In this document: in pieces, positions 45,181 to 58,800 of the stretch
How the letters are laid out: each line of letters opens with the position of its first letter
How positions within the stretch are numbered: position 1 is the stretch's first letter
Source: Amanita rubescens
Lineage: Eukaryota > Basidiomycota > Agaricomycetes > Agaricales > Amanitaceae
Direction: 5' to 3'
DNA length: 64,000 bases
Assembly (NCBI GenBank): GCA_015039365.1
Contig: WION01000123.1
Span: 78,174 to 142,173 of the forward strand
The notes under the pieces: model-generated
The model's database searches: none
What the model was told of the DNA's origin: nothing
What the model saw: the letters and a program-made list of their open reading frames with translations, nothing else
Position numbers and translations under genes: made by a program

Positions 45181-48120
45181 GTGTTATAAATATAATTACC
45201 GGCGTTTGCTTATTATGGAAATAGGGCGGGATTCTGATTCAGGTTCGATCGCGCTCTGACTCCCACGCTCTGCTCGCATTTTATACAATATCGTCCGCTT
45301 CTATGAAGAATTTACATTTACAATGTAGCGATCAAGCGGCGCTTATTCCATTCTGATCGGCGCATTGGAAGGCAACAACGCAAGGCGGGTATATGCCGGC
45401 TGGCTCATCACCCACATCTTTGAGTAAGGAGCGCGACAACTCCGTGCGCAGATACACTGTGCGCGGTGAAGTTTCGGACCGCTGTACCATTGTCCGTGTG
45501 CGTCCACAAAGTCCTAAGATCACAATTAATCCATACCCCGTCGGGAAAAGAACGAAAGCAATTACCCTCACGGAATATTGGCGACCAGCACGGGTCCAAG
45601 GAGATTCTGTCAAGTTAAAAAACATGTCCGCAGGCTTATCTAAAACGTTGAGCTGCGCAGTCTCTCAGCTAGTTGCTTGCACTTGAATTTATGGGTGACG
45701 CACGAGCATAAACACGGTTCCATTTTGAGATGGACCGCTCCAGTATTGAGCAGGGTGTGCCAAGTCGTTCGTCCAATCCGCCTGGCGATAACCAATAGCT
45801 CAAATCGGACGAAAAAGGCAGACAAGGAAAAACTAACGTTGAAACCCCATCTGAACGGGGAAATGCTTTGCCCGACGACAGGATCCTGATTTATTGCCAA
45901 AATCTCTTCGTTCTTCAGGATACCCAAGATATCAGGAGTTATCTTTGTGAGCTATTGGGCTGAGGTTGTGGATATTATAAACTCGAGCCCACAAGGTCGA
46001 CGTACATCTGTTCCAATCTGTAGTCGCGTTAGTCATAAAATAGGCCGTTTTCCAGTATAACTAACCAAAAGGGGAGATTTCATCAACGCCCATGCTGTAA
46101 AGTGGGTCTTTGATTCGTCATACGTCAGGTCGCCGTTTCCTCTGTTTATTTGTTTGTTTTTCAAATCGAGTTCTTGAACGAATGACCGAACACCTACAGT
46201 TGCAACTGGGACAAAGAGAGCCACGTTGGGCTTTGCGACTTGATTACAATATCTAGTACGCACCATGTCCATATCGTTTCTACCATAGAAATTCGTCGCC
46301 TGGGTGATGAAAGAATTGCTAATAATTGATCAAAATCAGCTCCTCTCCATACAGAGCAAAAAACACAAACAAATTGATAATGGATGCCACGGAATTCCAA
46401 TTTGGAGCTATATCATTTGTCGTCTGCAACTACGTCAGTACCATGATGAAAAGGCAATCTAAAAATTCATCACCCTCCAACTGTGTCCTAGAGTGGCGCC
46501 CCAACTGCAAACATAACATTTTAGTCCTGCTAGCGCGATGGTCGTCAAAACGATTGCTTACAGCCATACTTGATTCTACAGGATCATAAATCGTAAAAAT
46601 GACCCGACAAGCCAGTGTGTACGACATACCAAGCCCCACTCGCACAACGAAAATACTAAGGGGGGTTTTCCGGTTGTATTTGACAATTCGGCGAGCGCGT
46701 CGGCCATGCGCTGATACTCTTTTAGACTATGCGTCACCAATCCACATATCGTACAAATTGCACTTACTACCGACAATGCCTTCATGAATGATATCGTCGT
46801 ACGGGACTAGGGACGTTGGGATCAGAAACATGGGAAAGTGAGGCAGCGGCGACGAGCTCCTCACTTGCACAGTTATCATACCTGCCGATTGTGTTCATAA
46901 GCATCTATTCCACATAGCACGTTTAAGAACACACTTCAGATAATCAAACCCCCAATCCTGGAACGTCGTTGCATCTCGCAATTCGTTCATGAAAGATCCG
47001 GGAAATCCATCACATGTGAACCACCCAGAATCGCCTATACTAATAACCCGATAAATTAATCTCAGCAGAATAGTCAACAGTGCAAACACGTACAATTCCG
47101 GCTTTGCTGAAAAAAGAGACATGTTTAATTGAATTTACATCAATACATGTCACAACTTACAAACCGAGAGCGTGTATCTTGTCCGTAAGAGCGTTCATGC
47201 CGCTCTTGAACTTGACTGGGTCTGGGTGAGGCGAGACTCGAGGTGATATCCTTGTTAACAATGGACCGACGACACCCACCTGCGACAATGTACTCATCCG
47301 CCGATCGGTTCTTCGCGGCATAACAATCGTCGATGTTGACATGGGTATACCCAGCATCCTATTTGTCCAATGAGCAGCACTCTGAGACCCAAGAACGAGG
47401 GTACGTACCAATAGTCCGAGATTTTTCATCGCTACTGCTTGGTTGTATACCAAATCTTCATTGATATCACACTGTAAGAACGCCTCAATATCGGGTCTCA
47501 ATTCAAAATTCAATGACAATCAATTTACATGGAATGCATTCCAAGCTTTGATTTCGCGTAAAATGCGTATCGTAAGATTTCAGAACGAACAATTTCTAAT
47601 AAAAGACTTACTGTTGTATCCCAGGACTGAATGGGGAAAGCGAAGATGTAAGTGATCAGTGTCTGTTGACGTGATGACTTAAATAAGTTTTGTCTTACTT
47701 GGAAGTTTCGCTACCCCATTGTTGAGCGCGTGGACCGCCGTGTGGGGGTAGAGATGTAGTGCCCATAATGCCGCAAAGGCCGAAAAGAGTGGTATGGAGA
47801 GCATCGAGGCTGATGGTTCGGGGCTAAGAGCGAGCTATTTATCGTAGCTTTTCGAAGGTTTACGTTGAACACTCCGGCTGCTAGTCCTAACAGTGACTAG
47901 AAGGCTAAGCCGTCAAGCGTATACTTACCGGTTCGACGAGTGTTACTATTAAATTCACCGCGCATGAGACATGAAGTGGCGCGACGAGCTGAACCGAGCG
48001 TGTGTGCTTCACAGGCTCGCGAATGGTACAAGTTTGCTTCGAGAAGCCAGTTTCTGTGAATGGACAGAACGTCGGCGTGCCTTTTATTTATTTAAATTTT
48101 AGGCTTCGGTACAGTGCTTG
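45181..48120. repeat. Segmental duplication, copy 2 (alpha-galactosidase unit)
   Basis: Direct repeat of 40822-43800. The two copies differ by scattered substitutions in exons and introns and by several single-base indels. Upstream of the start, similarity fades near 48120, within an AT-rich TTTATTTATTTAAATTTTAG segment that has its counterpart near 43775. Confidence 0.9.
45332..47804 (-). pseudogene. GH27 alpha-galactosidase, copy 2, several frameshifts
   Basis: This copy has the intact signal peptide that copy 1 lacks (MLSIPLFSAFAALWALHL), then [82 protein letters not shown] and ILAINQDPVVGQ. Extra bases relative to copy 1 at about 47034 (before DSGW), 45508 (in LWTHTD) and 45426 (in ALLLKD) break the frame in the catalytic and C-terminal domains. 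It is therefore a pseudogene. The two copies have complementary defects: neither encodes a complete enzyme, yet every exon is intact in at least one of them. Confidence 0.85.
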
Positions 48121-50485
48121 AATCGTCGCATTGAACCGCCTCTATAATAATGCATATTGCGGGTTTTACGTGGTCGCGTGGACAGGTCCGAGATACCAGC
48201 AAAGAGCAAAGGCGCAAGTCGGTGTTGCCAGGACGCGTTGACGCGCCAAACGTGCGAAAAGCAGGTGGTTGTTTGTATGTGCGTGTCAATTACTTCATCG
48301 TGCTCCCTCGTGCTCCCACTGCCCCGCTCCATCCCGTAACTCATCCGGGGCCATCCCAATTGGCAGCAATAAATAAGTAATGACGAGAAGCAATTGAGTC
48401 TAGTGGCGCCCGTGACATTAGTATGTTATCCCACGTTCATTACTAGTTGATGTACGACTCACGTACGGAACGGGACACATTCACATATGTCATAAGCGAC
48501 CGCTACAAGCCCCGTTCCCGTTGATAGCGACCACAACTCGGAGGCTTACTGGAAGCCGTAGAAACTCTGTCGTTCATTCTTACACACACACACACACATA
48601 TTCCTTTCTCAACTACTGACTCGGCGGACCCCATTCACGGACTCTAGAACAAATCTTGTCGCCAATTTTACGACTACGATTGAAGCACTTGGAGCAGAGC
48701 GCCACCAACATCTGCGTGAATCTGAATGCGTTCCTTAACGGGCCCCGTTCTTCTATACCCCACATCGTGCTTTAAGGAGGTGAGTCAAACGTTCATCATC
48801 ATCTCGGCGAAACAAACCGAAAAGATGCGCTTCAGGTCATTGTTACATTCCATAAACTCCATCAGTGGCAATGGTGTATCCAACTCACCGGACTGAAAAA
48901 AATTAAATGTTTCCTTGTTCTACCAACGCCTCCTCCGGCTGCTTCAGCTCGCCTTGTTTGATCATTCGATCAGTGCTTCAAGCCAAAACGTCACCCCTCC
49001 TCGTTACTCACCGTTTTACTTGTAGGTCGTGGATCATGCGGTGTGGCGGCTGAAACGTCCTGTGGCAACGAAAAAAGAAACGCCACGAACAGCAATCCCG
49101 GCTATAATCCGGTCTCCATCAAAGCACTCTCATCAAATTAATACACACTCTGTACTCACAAGATCTTTTCTCGAAACACCGGCCGCCGAGCAGAAGGAAA
49201 ACCCGTACTGCTCGCAGCGCGCGATGATGCGGGATCAAGGCCAACACAACAGTTTTACCCAACTCCGCGGAGATCCTCTAATCTGATTCGCATTTAAGAA
49301 GCCATCACCCGCCCGGTGATATATCAACTGACGTTGCCGATCGTTTACGGTTATGTTTCACATTTAAATAACGTTGACGTATACGATTAATTTGTTCAAC
49401 TGCATGGCTAGATTCTCTAATTTCGGGCCTCGCTTTGAACACGCGATACTGTCAATCATCAATGATGGGCTGTGTGAGCCCATCACAGCGAATGTTTTCT
49501 TTAGGTTGGCACTGACTTTCAGTTCATGATGGAAATCACCTTCAAGCGCTGGCGACGTAGTAAGAGCTGACAATTCTCGTTAAATATATCTTGTCGCAAT
49601 CGATGTTTTTTGGATGTTGGTTGACTCTTTCGCTGTCGGCAATAAACAAACGTTGCTGAATTATGTTCATCACATTCTACGGAATAAAAGATGGATGTGC
49701 ACTACTGATACGGGCGTAATTGTCTGTTTGGCGTAACTGAACTTTCTGCGTACTTTCAGCGACCATTTCAAGAACTAGTTCAACACCGATATATATTGTA
49801 ACATTCAACAATGTTAGCGTTGGCACCGGCTTTCAATGGAATGTATCCGCTTGCGAAAGGGGGTTCAAAACTCACTTGGGATGATGATGTCTTAGATGTA
49901 ATGCTTGTGGCCATGTCACGCTTGCTAGTGCTGGTATCTGTGCCCGTCGTTCTTTACAATGGGTTGGATGGGGAGGTTAGCATGCATCCCTGATCTTTCG
50001 TGTACTTAGCCTCAATTCCCTGTTTCTATCTGTTATTTGAACGTAACACGGCTCCTGTCCTAGTAGCATGGGTGATACATAGCGATAAACATCTTTGTTA
50101 GCTTTTCATCACGACTATTCAATCTTGCTAGTCGCAGGTCACGCCGCTACGTCGTTCGTCATGTGGGAGTCCTAGCACGGAATCAGGATCCGTGAGGTGA
50201 CTGGCAACGAGGATAAATGTCATATTCCGACTTCCTCACCACCGATGAAATTCTTGAAAGGATCGTTCCGGGAAATACATGTGGGTACCTCAATGCCCCA
50301 CTAGCAATTGAGAGGTTCCTCGTCACTTTCTATGCGACAGTCAAAAGACTCGAAACAGGTGTCAAATATTATTATTACTAATGCCTCCTATTTATTATCT
50401 TGTTTGGGGTGACCAAACAATCGACGGTTGCTTTTGCGTCTCTCAATCTCTCAATTTCCCGCTGCTGGCGCTTAGATAGTTCATA
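48121..50485. other. Intergenic 2.4 kb with a short AC microsatellite
   Basis: A pure (AC)8 run lies at 48582-48598. Small frames (48150-48380 plus, 49029-49286 plus, 49364-49573 minus) show no motif or convincing splice partners. Confidence 0.4.
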
Positions 50486-51148
50486 ATGAATCAACCCCCC
50501 GCTATTATTCTTCCTGAACTACCACCATTTCCTCCACAGGACTTACCTCAGGCTGATTGGAACAAAATCGCCACTGCTTTCCAAACGCTGGCTAATGAAA
50601 CTGTTAATCTTCCAAACTTTGTGCGTATAATCTTTTGTGTATGCTACATACAGACAGAATGACCCTTGCAAGGCTCCTGCACAGCAACTGCGAATTATTG
50701 CCAATCATCTCCGTCAGATGACAAACGGACTCAACGTTCTTGCGGCACAGGTTGCCAATCTCACTAATACAGTTAACGACCTCACCAACGTGTACGTTCT
50801 TCGTATTTTGGACCTTCTTTGTGATTCCTGACCCCTCTTGTAGTGTTAATGAAGCAAATACCATGTCGCCAATTCGTATGCATAACGCATCCGCAAGTTC
50901 TAGTGGGGTCCTCAGATATCCAGATGGTGCCCCAGTCAATCAACTTCCTCATACAAAAACTGATGCTATCCAACTATCGAATAACCATTATTCCCTTCGC
51001 TTTGGATTGAACATTGCTAATTATACATAACCAAGGACCGCAAGCCGCAGCCGCAGCCGCCGCGTTAGGCCTGGATCCTCTTCCAGAAAATGCGACAGCG
51101 CTTCAGAAACGGAGACAATTCTTAGATTATATCGGTGTCTTCGTCTAA
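50486..51148 (+). CDS. Small intron-containing protein of unknown function
   Basis: Reading starts at ATG 50486 (MNQPPAIILPELPPFPPQDL). It continues after an intron ending at about 50653 into a heptad-like helix (LRIIANHLRQMTNGLNVLAA, VANLTNTVNDLTN). After an intron at 50791-50842 there is a Ser-rich segment. A last exon from about 51037 encodes an Ala run and ends LGLDPLPENATALQKRRQFL with a stop at 51146. The donor of the last intron could not be fixed. The Ala run, then LGLDPLP, then a charged C-terminal helix is a pattern seen in small uncharacterised mushroom proteins. Confidence 0.5.
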
Positions 51149-52974
51149 GCTAGCATTGAACACTTGTGGGTCTGTACTTTTTGGGACTTTGGCTTTCAGA
51201 ACAGATAGTTTCGGGTAGTAGTCTACAATTGAATTCTGCATGTAATCAGGTATCCATACGAATCGTTCACGTAAATCACAAATTGTCTTGCCGACTCATA
51301 TTGGATCTCAGGCTTACGTCGTCGAGCACTCAGCCCCAGACGCGTCGAAAAGTAAAGGTAACCGTATTAAGTCATGAGTCTCCAAGAACACCGCATATAG
51401 GCGCCTTTTTAAGCACTTAAGTGTGCTATTCGGTTGACAGAAATCTCGTAACTCAGAACGATTGGACTTTGTCGCTGGCATACAATACACGTTTATTTTA
51501 TTTCACACAGAATGAGACTGAACGAGAAAGGGGCTCCGTATTGACTAACCTGGAGTGGTTGTTCGAATTCATTGATGGTGTGAGCGGGTACACATTGGCG
51601 CACGTTGGCGGGGGACTTGATGATGTCGCCGAGCTTATACTTAGTCAAGCCGTCCTCCGTGGTTCGATTCCTCGCGTATCATCGATGGACAGACTGCATC
51701 GGCCCGGATGCTCCTTGACATGTTGTGGTCTACGTGGACTGTTTACTTGGTTAGTTGCGTAGAGGTGTGATATCCGGATGAAAACGCACGTCCTGCTCGA
51801 CGGTATGCATAACTCAACATGGGACCGGCACCATACGCATTGTTTGAGCTTCCCCTATGGTTTCGTTGCTTGCCAGCTGGTGTGGCAAGGTGCGAGAAAA
51901 TCCTGTGGCGGCCGGGGGTGTGTCGGGGGCATAGGTATCCGAAGGCGTTCCTGTTCACATGACTCGCTGGTCTGCATCCACTATGTGCGGATCCGTATGG
52001 TAACTATGGTTGGAGGGTTGTTGCATGACTAGCATCATGGATTCTTGCGGTTGAATGGAGTGGCAGCAGCGTGGCCTCGTTTGAGGGCTGTTTGAGCATG
52101 TGGCAGTGCGTCCCGGTCGTTTTGGGCCGTTTGAATGCACGAGAAGGGTGCATATGATATGGGGCAGTGATGAGAGAGAGATGGACTTGTCTTGACTGGC
52201 GGGTGTTGGCCGCACTGTTGGACACCGATCTGGCTACGGAATCCGCGCCAACTAAACCTTGCTGAAGCAAGGTAACTCCACAGCACCTAACGGTATACAC
52301 AAGTGGTAAGTCCAACGTTTATCGTTCGCGGGTAATTCCATAATCGACTTCCCATGGCATCCAGTTACCCCACAGCACATATACACAAGCAGCTTGAAGT
52401 CCAACGTTTATAGTTAGTGGACCAGGGAAACCTAAACATTGCCGTTCTGGTCGTCGTTACCAAGATGATACTGGTTCCTTGAACGAATGCACCCGAGTTC
52501 CCGTTACAAGTCTCATTCGTAGTTGGTACCTAACACCTCGCGATTCGGGCGAATCAGCTGATACGGAAGCTCACAATGAGCGGTGCACACTGCATCCTCC
52601 TATTTCGTCGCACTAAAATCTGCATGTGCTGTCCATATACAAACCATGATGGGATCCTGAGATAGACCGTTGCAATGTTGAGAGTGCATTGCGGACCACC
52701 CCCTGATCCAACCTATATCGAAAGTTTGTTTTCTAAGTGATGGATAGCGAATGGGATCCGCTAAGCGGTTGAAGCTCGGTCACGGTCACGTTCAACGACC
52801 CTTACATCTCCACGAATGCCTCCCCCACTGCAGCTCTCAGAGGGAATGATATCGCATGGTTGAAAGATACGTCCTTGGAATCTGGGCCGGGAGGGACCAC
52901 TGCTCAAATCAACGCAGTGTGTGGGACGAGATCGACGAGATCGCATTGTCAGGACTGAACAGCGGGAGGTTGAC
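51149..52974. other. Intergenic; duplicated flank of the Sos7-like locus at 52240-52600
   Basis: Between about 52280 and 52600 the sequence matches 63725-64000: CACAGCACATATACACAAG, AAGTCCAACGTTTAT, GGACCAGGGAAACCTAAA and TGCACCCGAGTTCC recur in order. At 62.4-64 kb this segment lies upstream of the gene, whereas here it lies downstream of the broken copy, so it is probably the leftover flank of a lost additional copy. Nothing else is coding. Confidence 0.6.
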
Positions 52975-53490
52975 CTTGTCGTAATCTAAAAAAGTTTTCG
53001 TGTAAGTAAACCAAGTATTTAACACATAGTACGTACTCATATCTTCCTCAACAAACGGCGCCAAAGTCTTAACGTTACCCCAAATTTCCGCCGTCGTTGT
53101 CTCTCTTACTTTCTTCACTTTGGCTGGCTGAAAATTCATGGTTACAGTCGGATGTAAGCAATGGGCACATTCAATTTCCTAAGAAAGGATCGGCGCATAT
53201 TTGAGTTCGTCGTTCGCGCGTGCATAAACGTTATGAGGCTCACCTGCAACTCGTGCAGGGATCCCGGATGTCAGACTCGACGAAAACGGGTCCTCTAGAA
53301 CGGTTTCATTGACGACTCCGATTTCAGATTTGGTTCGTATTGCGCAGAGTTGAATTTAGATTTGAACTTTTGAGTTGGGTTTGTCAAGGACGTCTTGCAA
53401 TGAGGATATGCTTTTCTTTCTCTGCGACACCCTCTAACCAAGTTCGTACTGTTCTCATTAGAATGATCATTGAACTTCTGATCCAAAACG
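52975..53490 (-). pseudogene. sos7: Truncated copy of the Sos7-like gene
   Basis: Recognisable pieces, in the same order as the intact gene at 62432-63668: a first-exon segment with diverged KSKFNSAQYEPN and ENSTNLVRGCRRERKAY (out of frame), a CCTAAGAAAGG remnant of exon 2, then WGNVKTLAPFVEED followed across an intron by DYDKV. Similarity ends abruptly at about 52975, so exons 3 (most) and 4 are missing. Several frame changes are present. It cannot make a functional protein. Confidence 0.75.
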
Positions 53491-55893
53491 AGCATACGAA
53501 CTGCTATCCGCTCATCGCCTATCCCATAACCTCCAAATTAAATAATCTTGAGATGGACCAGTCCAATGATACGTACCACTCGTCCAGCGTTAGCTAGCAG
53601 GAGCCTTCATTAGTAGACAATTTGCCATGTGTAGGGTTAGGGCACGGATGGAGCGAAGGTGAGTTGGTAAACCGTACTGATCCGCGTCCGCGTCGCCTTT
53701 TTTGGGTCCCTAGCCTGTTCATTTCACCGTTGTCGGCCAAGTAACGTTGGTTCATTTTAGTGTTTTCTAGGGAAATTTTTTCAAGAGCCATGTACGTCAG
53801 CGCCAGTTAAAATCATACTCGAAACCATGCGGTGCACAACACGGCAATATAACTCGATTTCCCGGAGATATTTGATGGCTTATCGCGTCACGACACAAAC
53901 ATTGACGTGTACGAATGCTTAGTACGCGATATTGTGATAACCGATGACGGACGGTATGGTCTTGTCATTGGCAAACACTATTTCGTATTGGCGGCGACAT
54001 TCTTCCTGAAGTTTTATAGTTCTCCCGCGAACGCTTCGTTGGCAAGGCGAGCGATGGTTCCTGCTGCGGCCATGGAGCCGGGCAAGGTTGTTTGGATTGG
54101 CGAGCGCAATGTGTTGCAAAGTACTTGTGGATTATATCTTGGTATCTAGCGTACGTTGGGTCCCTGCGGTTATAAAGACAACTGCTCAGTGAAAAAATCA
54201 CGAGATTGATGAGAAAAGCTCACATACACCCAATCTTTCACCCTGACTTCCGCTTCCTCCGCTCCATCACGAATTGAGACCCCTTGGGCAGTACAAGGCG
54301 CACAGCTGCACAGGCCAGCCTTGTCTGTACGCAGTTACCCTACTTGAAAGCTTAGCCTTTGTGCAGGTGTATCCGGGGAACAACGACCGCATTTGATGGT
54401 AGCCAAGACTGAGCCAGGTCCTGGAGACGTTGAGGATGGCGTATCGCCATCTATTTGGGTAGGACTAGGGAGTGGATGGAGTGGCGAAACGCCGGTAATG
54501 ATACGCAAGACTCGGCTCTGTAGTACAACACGGCTTGCGTTGGAAAAAGCCATGAGCCGGGCCGTCCAGCCGCGGCTTTCCAGTGTCAACGAGGGGTGTC
54601 GAGTGGGAGGGGTGGAGATGGAGCGGGTGGTGAGGAAGTTTGTGATGGTGATTTGCGGTGGATGAGGGTGAGGCAAGGCAGATGATGGTGATGATGTATG
54701 AGGCCCAGGTGGACTCAGGGTCTAGATGGAGCATGGGGGCCACGGCAAGATGAGTTGAGGATGATGTGGTTCTACCTTCAATACAACAGCAGTCTCAGCA
54801 TCGCGGAAAAGAATCTGCGATACAGCAATGGCAATCAAACGTCTCGATCATGCATAGGCGATGTCAATAACATTGCTCGCTACATGGTAATTATAGTTAC
54901 TGCCAATACTGTTGACGTGAATGGTGATCGCCATTTGTTTGCCATCGAATTTTTTCAATATTTCTCGCACCCTCGACAACTGTAGCGACCAAAATTCCCC
55001 GAGTCCCAGACATGAGACATTGTCAATGAACAGTGTTCACGGCCTTGGCACTGCGATGAGCAACTTTTCTTTATCCTGTGAGAGGGAGTCGAAATTTTTA
55101 ATGTCGTACGTACTTTGAACGTACTATCCCGCAGCCATCGTTCCGGAGCGATCATCATTGGAATCCTCAGCCCACGTCGCCTAATCCGATGGCACATCGA
55201 TGTCGCATCTGCGAGAATCAAGGGCACGATGGCTTCAGAGCGTGATTCTTCCATCATCGACGTGAAAACATACTGATGATTGATCCCGGAGAGCTCAAGC
55301 ACGCATCAGATGAGATCTGGATACGGGCCTTTGGGCCACGATCTATTACAGAGTCGGCTTCAGAGCACAGTTTTTCCTTCATTGACGTGAAAACCTACTG
55401 AATCCGAGCACTTGTGCATTACACTTCTAATGCAACATAAGTGAGGTTTGGGGTTGCCGTATGTTGCAATTAATAGGGCTGGTGCGAAGCCGGTAATCGC
55501 TGAGTGTCGTTGCATCGTGGGAGTCGACTCGACATCGTTCAAGTGTCACGGAAAAGTGACCGACAAGCGTGACACGGGCATCAACACATCTTGATCCTCT
55601 ATTACGACCATCGCTCCGTCAACACAATATGCTTGCCAACTCTCAGAATATTGTTGTAAATGATAGCCGGATGACCAATGTTGGTCGTGATTATGTGTGT
55701 CTTCTCTTGTACTCATCATGCCTGTTATGACTTAATTTCCCCATGCTAGAATCAGAATGTGTACAGTATGTAGTCCAGTTTGTACAGTGCATGTGAACAT
55801 GTTAACCATGATCTATCCAGTCAATACTGAAGAAATTCTAGGTATATCTTCTTTGGATCTCTCCAGCATGTCATGACCAAAACACCTCTGCAG
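53491..55893. other. Intergenic 2.4 kb, no gene recognised; a short direct repeat
   Basis: GGCTTCAGAGC followed by a TTCCAT/CATTGACGTGAAAAC segment occurs at about 55230-55282 and again at 55347-55402. Frames at 54335-54676 (minus) and 54393-54665 (plus) overlap without motifs. From about 55690 CpG becomes rare and the next gene's leader begins; its first exon or exons upstream of 55894 could not be fixed. Confidence 0.4.
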
Positions 55894-58800
55894 GAAAGTT
55901 CAAAAAATGGTTGGATCCACCTGATCCATCCATTAATCATAACAATGCAAGGAATAAACACCTTAAGAACACTGGCCAATGGCTACTCAAGGATGAGAGG
56001 TATTTGACTTGGAAGCAACAGCCTAATTCTCTTATGTGGATCAATGGCATCTGTGAGTGTCATATTGAATCTACAATACAATACCTGGATATGATGTACA
56101 TGTAGCTGGTTGTGGAAAGACACTTATTTGGTGTGTATTGTTGCCATACTTTGTTCTAGCCACTGAAAGGAGGATAAGTTCCACTGTGATTGAAAATATC
56201 AAAGACATTCAGGCTCAGCCTGAAACTGGCTTGGCCTATTTCTATTTTGACATTGGTGACAGGACAAAACAAACTACTAGAGGTCTTCTTTCACATCTGG
56301 TTTTGGCTCTGACAGCCAGATCCAAGAAGTACTGCATCATGGGAAGGCTTTATGAAAAGCATGGCAGGCTGTATAATCCTACTTGGGATGAGCTCCTTGG
56401 TCTTTTGAAGGAGCTTCTAATTCATTTCAAGCAAAATTATGTTGTGATTGATGCTTTGGATGAATGTGATGAATATGAACAGTTGTTTACAAAAGTGATC
56501 ACAATCATTCATGGATGGCAGTTGTCCAATGTTCATCTCTTGATGACCAGTAGGAGGGAGCATCATATACTGGTGAATATGCAGGAATGTGCCACAGTAG
56601 AAATATGCCTTTCTGCAGAGCTAGTTGGAAGTGACATTATATCCTATATTCATGCAGCTGTTGAAGCAAACAGCAAGTTCAATATGTGGAGCCATAGAGT
56701 CAAAGAACATGTCAAGGAGGTGCTCATAAGTGGTGCAAATGGAATGTATGTATGCATACATCATCCCTTCAAATAGAAAGTGGCTAAAGAGACTGAGTAG
56801 GTTCTGCTGGGTTGCATGTCAAATTCAAGAGTTGAAGCTGTGTCCAACTCCAAATAAGCTGATGAAAGCTTTGAAAAGTCTTCCAAAAAGTTTGGAAGCT
56901 ACTTATGATCAGATACTTCAAAGGATTGATCCAGAATATATGCCATATGTGAAAACCTTTTTGCAATGGTTAGTTTTTGGGATGAGACCATTGACAACAG
57001 AAGAATTGGCTGTAGTGGTGACATTTGATCCATCAAGGGGCATATTTGATTCAGACTTAGCATTATTCCATCATGATTATGTGATATGCCTGTGCTCAAG
57101 TCTAGTGACCAAAACAGAATATAATACAGTTAGACTAGCTCATGCATCTGTGAAGGAGTATTTCTTGGCAGGAAAAAGCATGCTGTGGGAAGGTGACATT
57201 GCCTTGTTAGAAACTGGGACAGCCCATTGCATGATTGCTCACTGCTGTGTAAAATATCTGCTGCAAGATGAGTGGTATGATGCTGTCAAAGATTCAGATT
57301 TTCCACTTCTTGATTATGCATGTCAATATTGGCCAAATCATTACAAGCTAAGCAAAGAGGATTCAACTTTGGATGCCACCATAATAACATTTTTTGAGAT
57401 GAAAGACAAAGCATTCAACCAGTGGACATTCATGAATTCTGGTACATGGCATCTTTATACTTTTTATGAAATTAAGCTACAACTCCACTATGCTGCACTC
57501 TTTGGGCTGGAGAATGTTGTCAAAAAATTGATAATGAATGCCAAGTCACTGGAAGAATATAGCATTGCTGTGCAAATTGCAGCAAAAGAGGGAAATGCTG
57601 GCATTGTGAAGCTTCTCTTGGATACAGCCTTGAATGACATAAATGCTGTGGATTGTGATGATCAGTCACAACTGGTCTCAGATGAGGGTCCCATTGGGAT
57701 CATGAAGCATCTCCTGGACAGGGTGCCTAATAATCAATATACAGAAAGATATGGAAATGCATTAATAGCTTCATCTCACAATGGTTCTGCTGAAATTGTG
57801 AAAATTCTTGTGAAAAATGGAGCAGATGTGAATGCTCAGGGAGGACAGTATGGCAGTGCAATACAAGCTGCATCATACAAGGGTTCTACTGAAATTGTGA
57901 AAACTCTTTTGGAGAATGGAGCAGATGTGAATGCTCAAGTTGGATTATATGGGAATGCATTACAAGCTGCATGCTATGAAGGTTCTACTGAAATTGTGAA
58001 GGTTCTTTTGGAGAATGGAGTGGATGTGAATGCTCAAGGAGGGGAATATGGCAATGCATTGCAAGCTGCATCCTATAATGGATCTACTGAAATTGTGAGG
58101 ACTCTTCTGGAAAATGGAGTAGATATGAATGTTCAGGGAGGGAAATATGGCAATGCATTACAAGCTGCATCCTATAAGGGCTCTAGTGAAGTTGTGAGGA
58201 TTCTCCTAGAACATGGAGCAGATGTGAGTGCTCAGGGTGGGGAATATGGGAGTGCATTACAAGCTGCATCCTATAAGGGTTCTGGTGAAGTTGTTAAGAT
58301 TCTTCCTGGATCATGGAGCAGATGTGAATGCTCAGGGAGGAATATATGGCAATGCATTGCAAGCTGCATCCTATAATGGTTCTACTCAAATTGTGAAGGT
58401 TCTTCTGGAGAATGGAGCAGATGTGAATGCTCATGGTGGAACACATGACAATGCATTGCAAGCTGCATCCTTTATTGGTTTTAGTGAAATTGTGAAGATT
58501 CTTCTGGGTAATGGAGCAGATGTGAATGTTCAGGGAGGAAGATATGGCAATGCATTGCAAGCTGCATCCCATAAGGGCTCTACTAATGTTGTGAAGACTC
58601 TTCTAGAGAATGGAGTAGATGTGAATGCTCATGGAGGAGAATATGGGAATGCATTACAAGCTGCTTCATATATGGGTTCTAGTGATGTTGTGCAGATTCT
58701 TTTGGACAATGGAGTGGATGTGAATGTTCAGGGAGGAAAATATGGCAATGCATTACAAGCTGCATCCTATAAGGGTTCTAGTGAAGTCGTGAAGATTCTT

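Noticed and set aside
51618..51684. tRNA-like segment with a perfect B-box word GGTTCGATTCC and possible acceptor pairing
   Set aside because: The T stem has a mismatch, the distance to any pairing acceptor is wrong, and no D arm or anticodon stem of normal size can be folded.
54335..54676. Overlapping frames on both strands
   Set aside because: Neither has a motif, splice signals or a homologue I recognise; mutual overlap suggests chance in GC-rich DNA.
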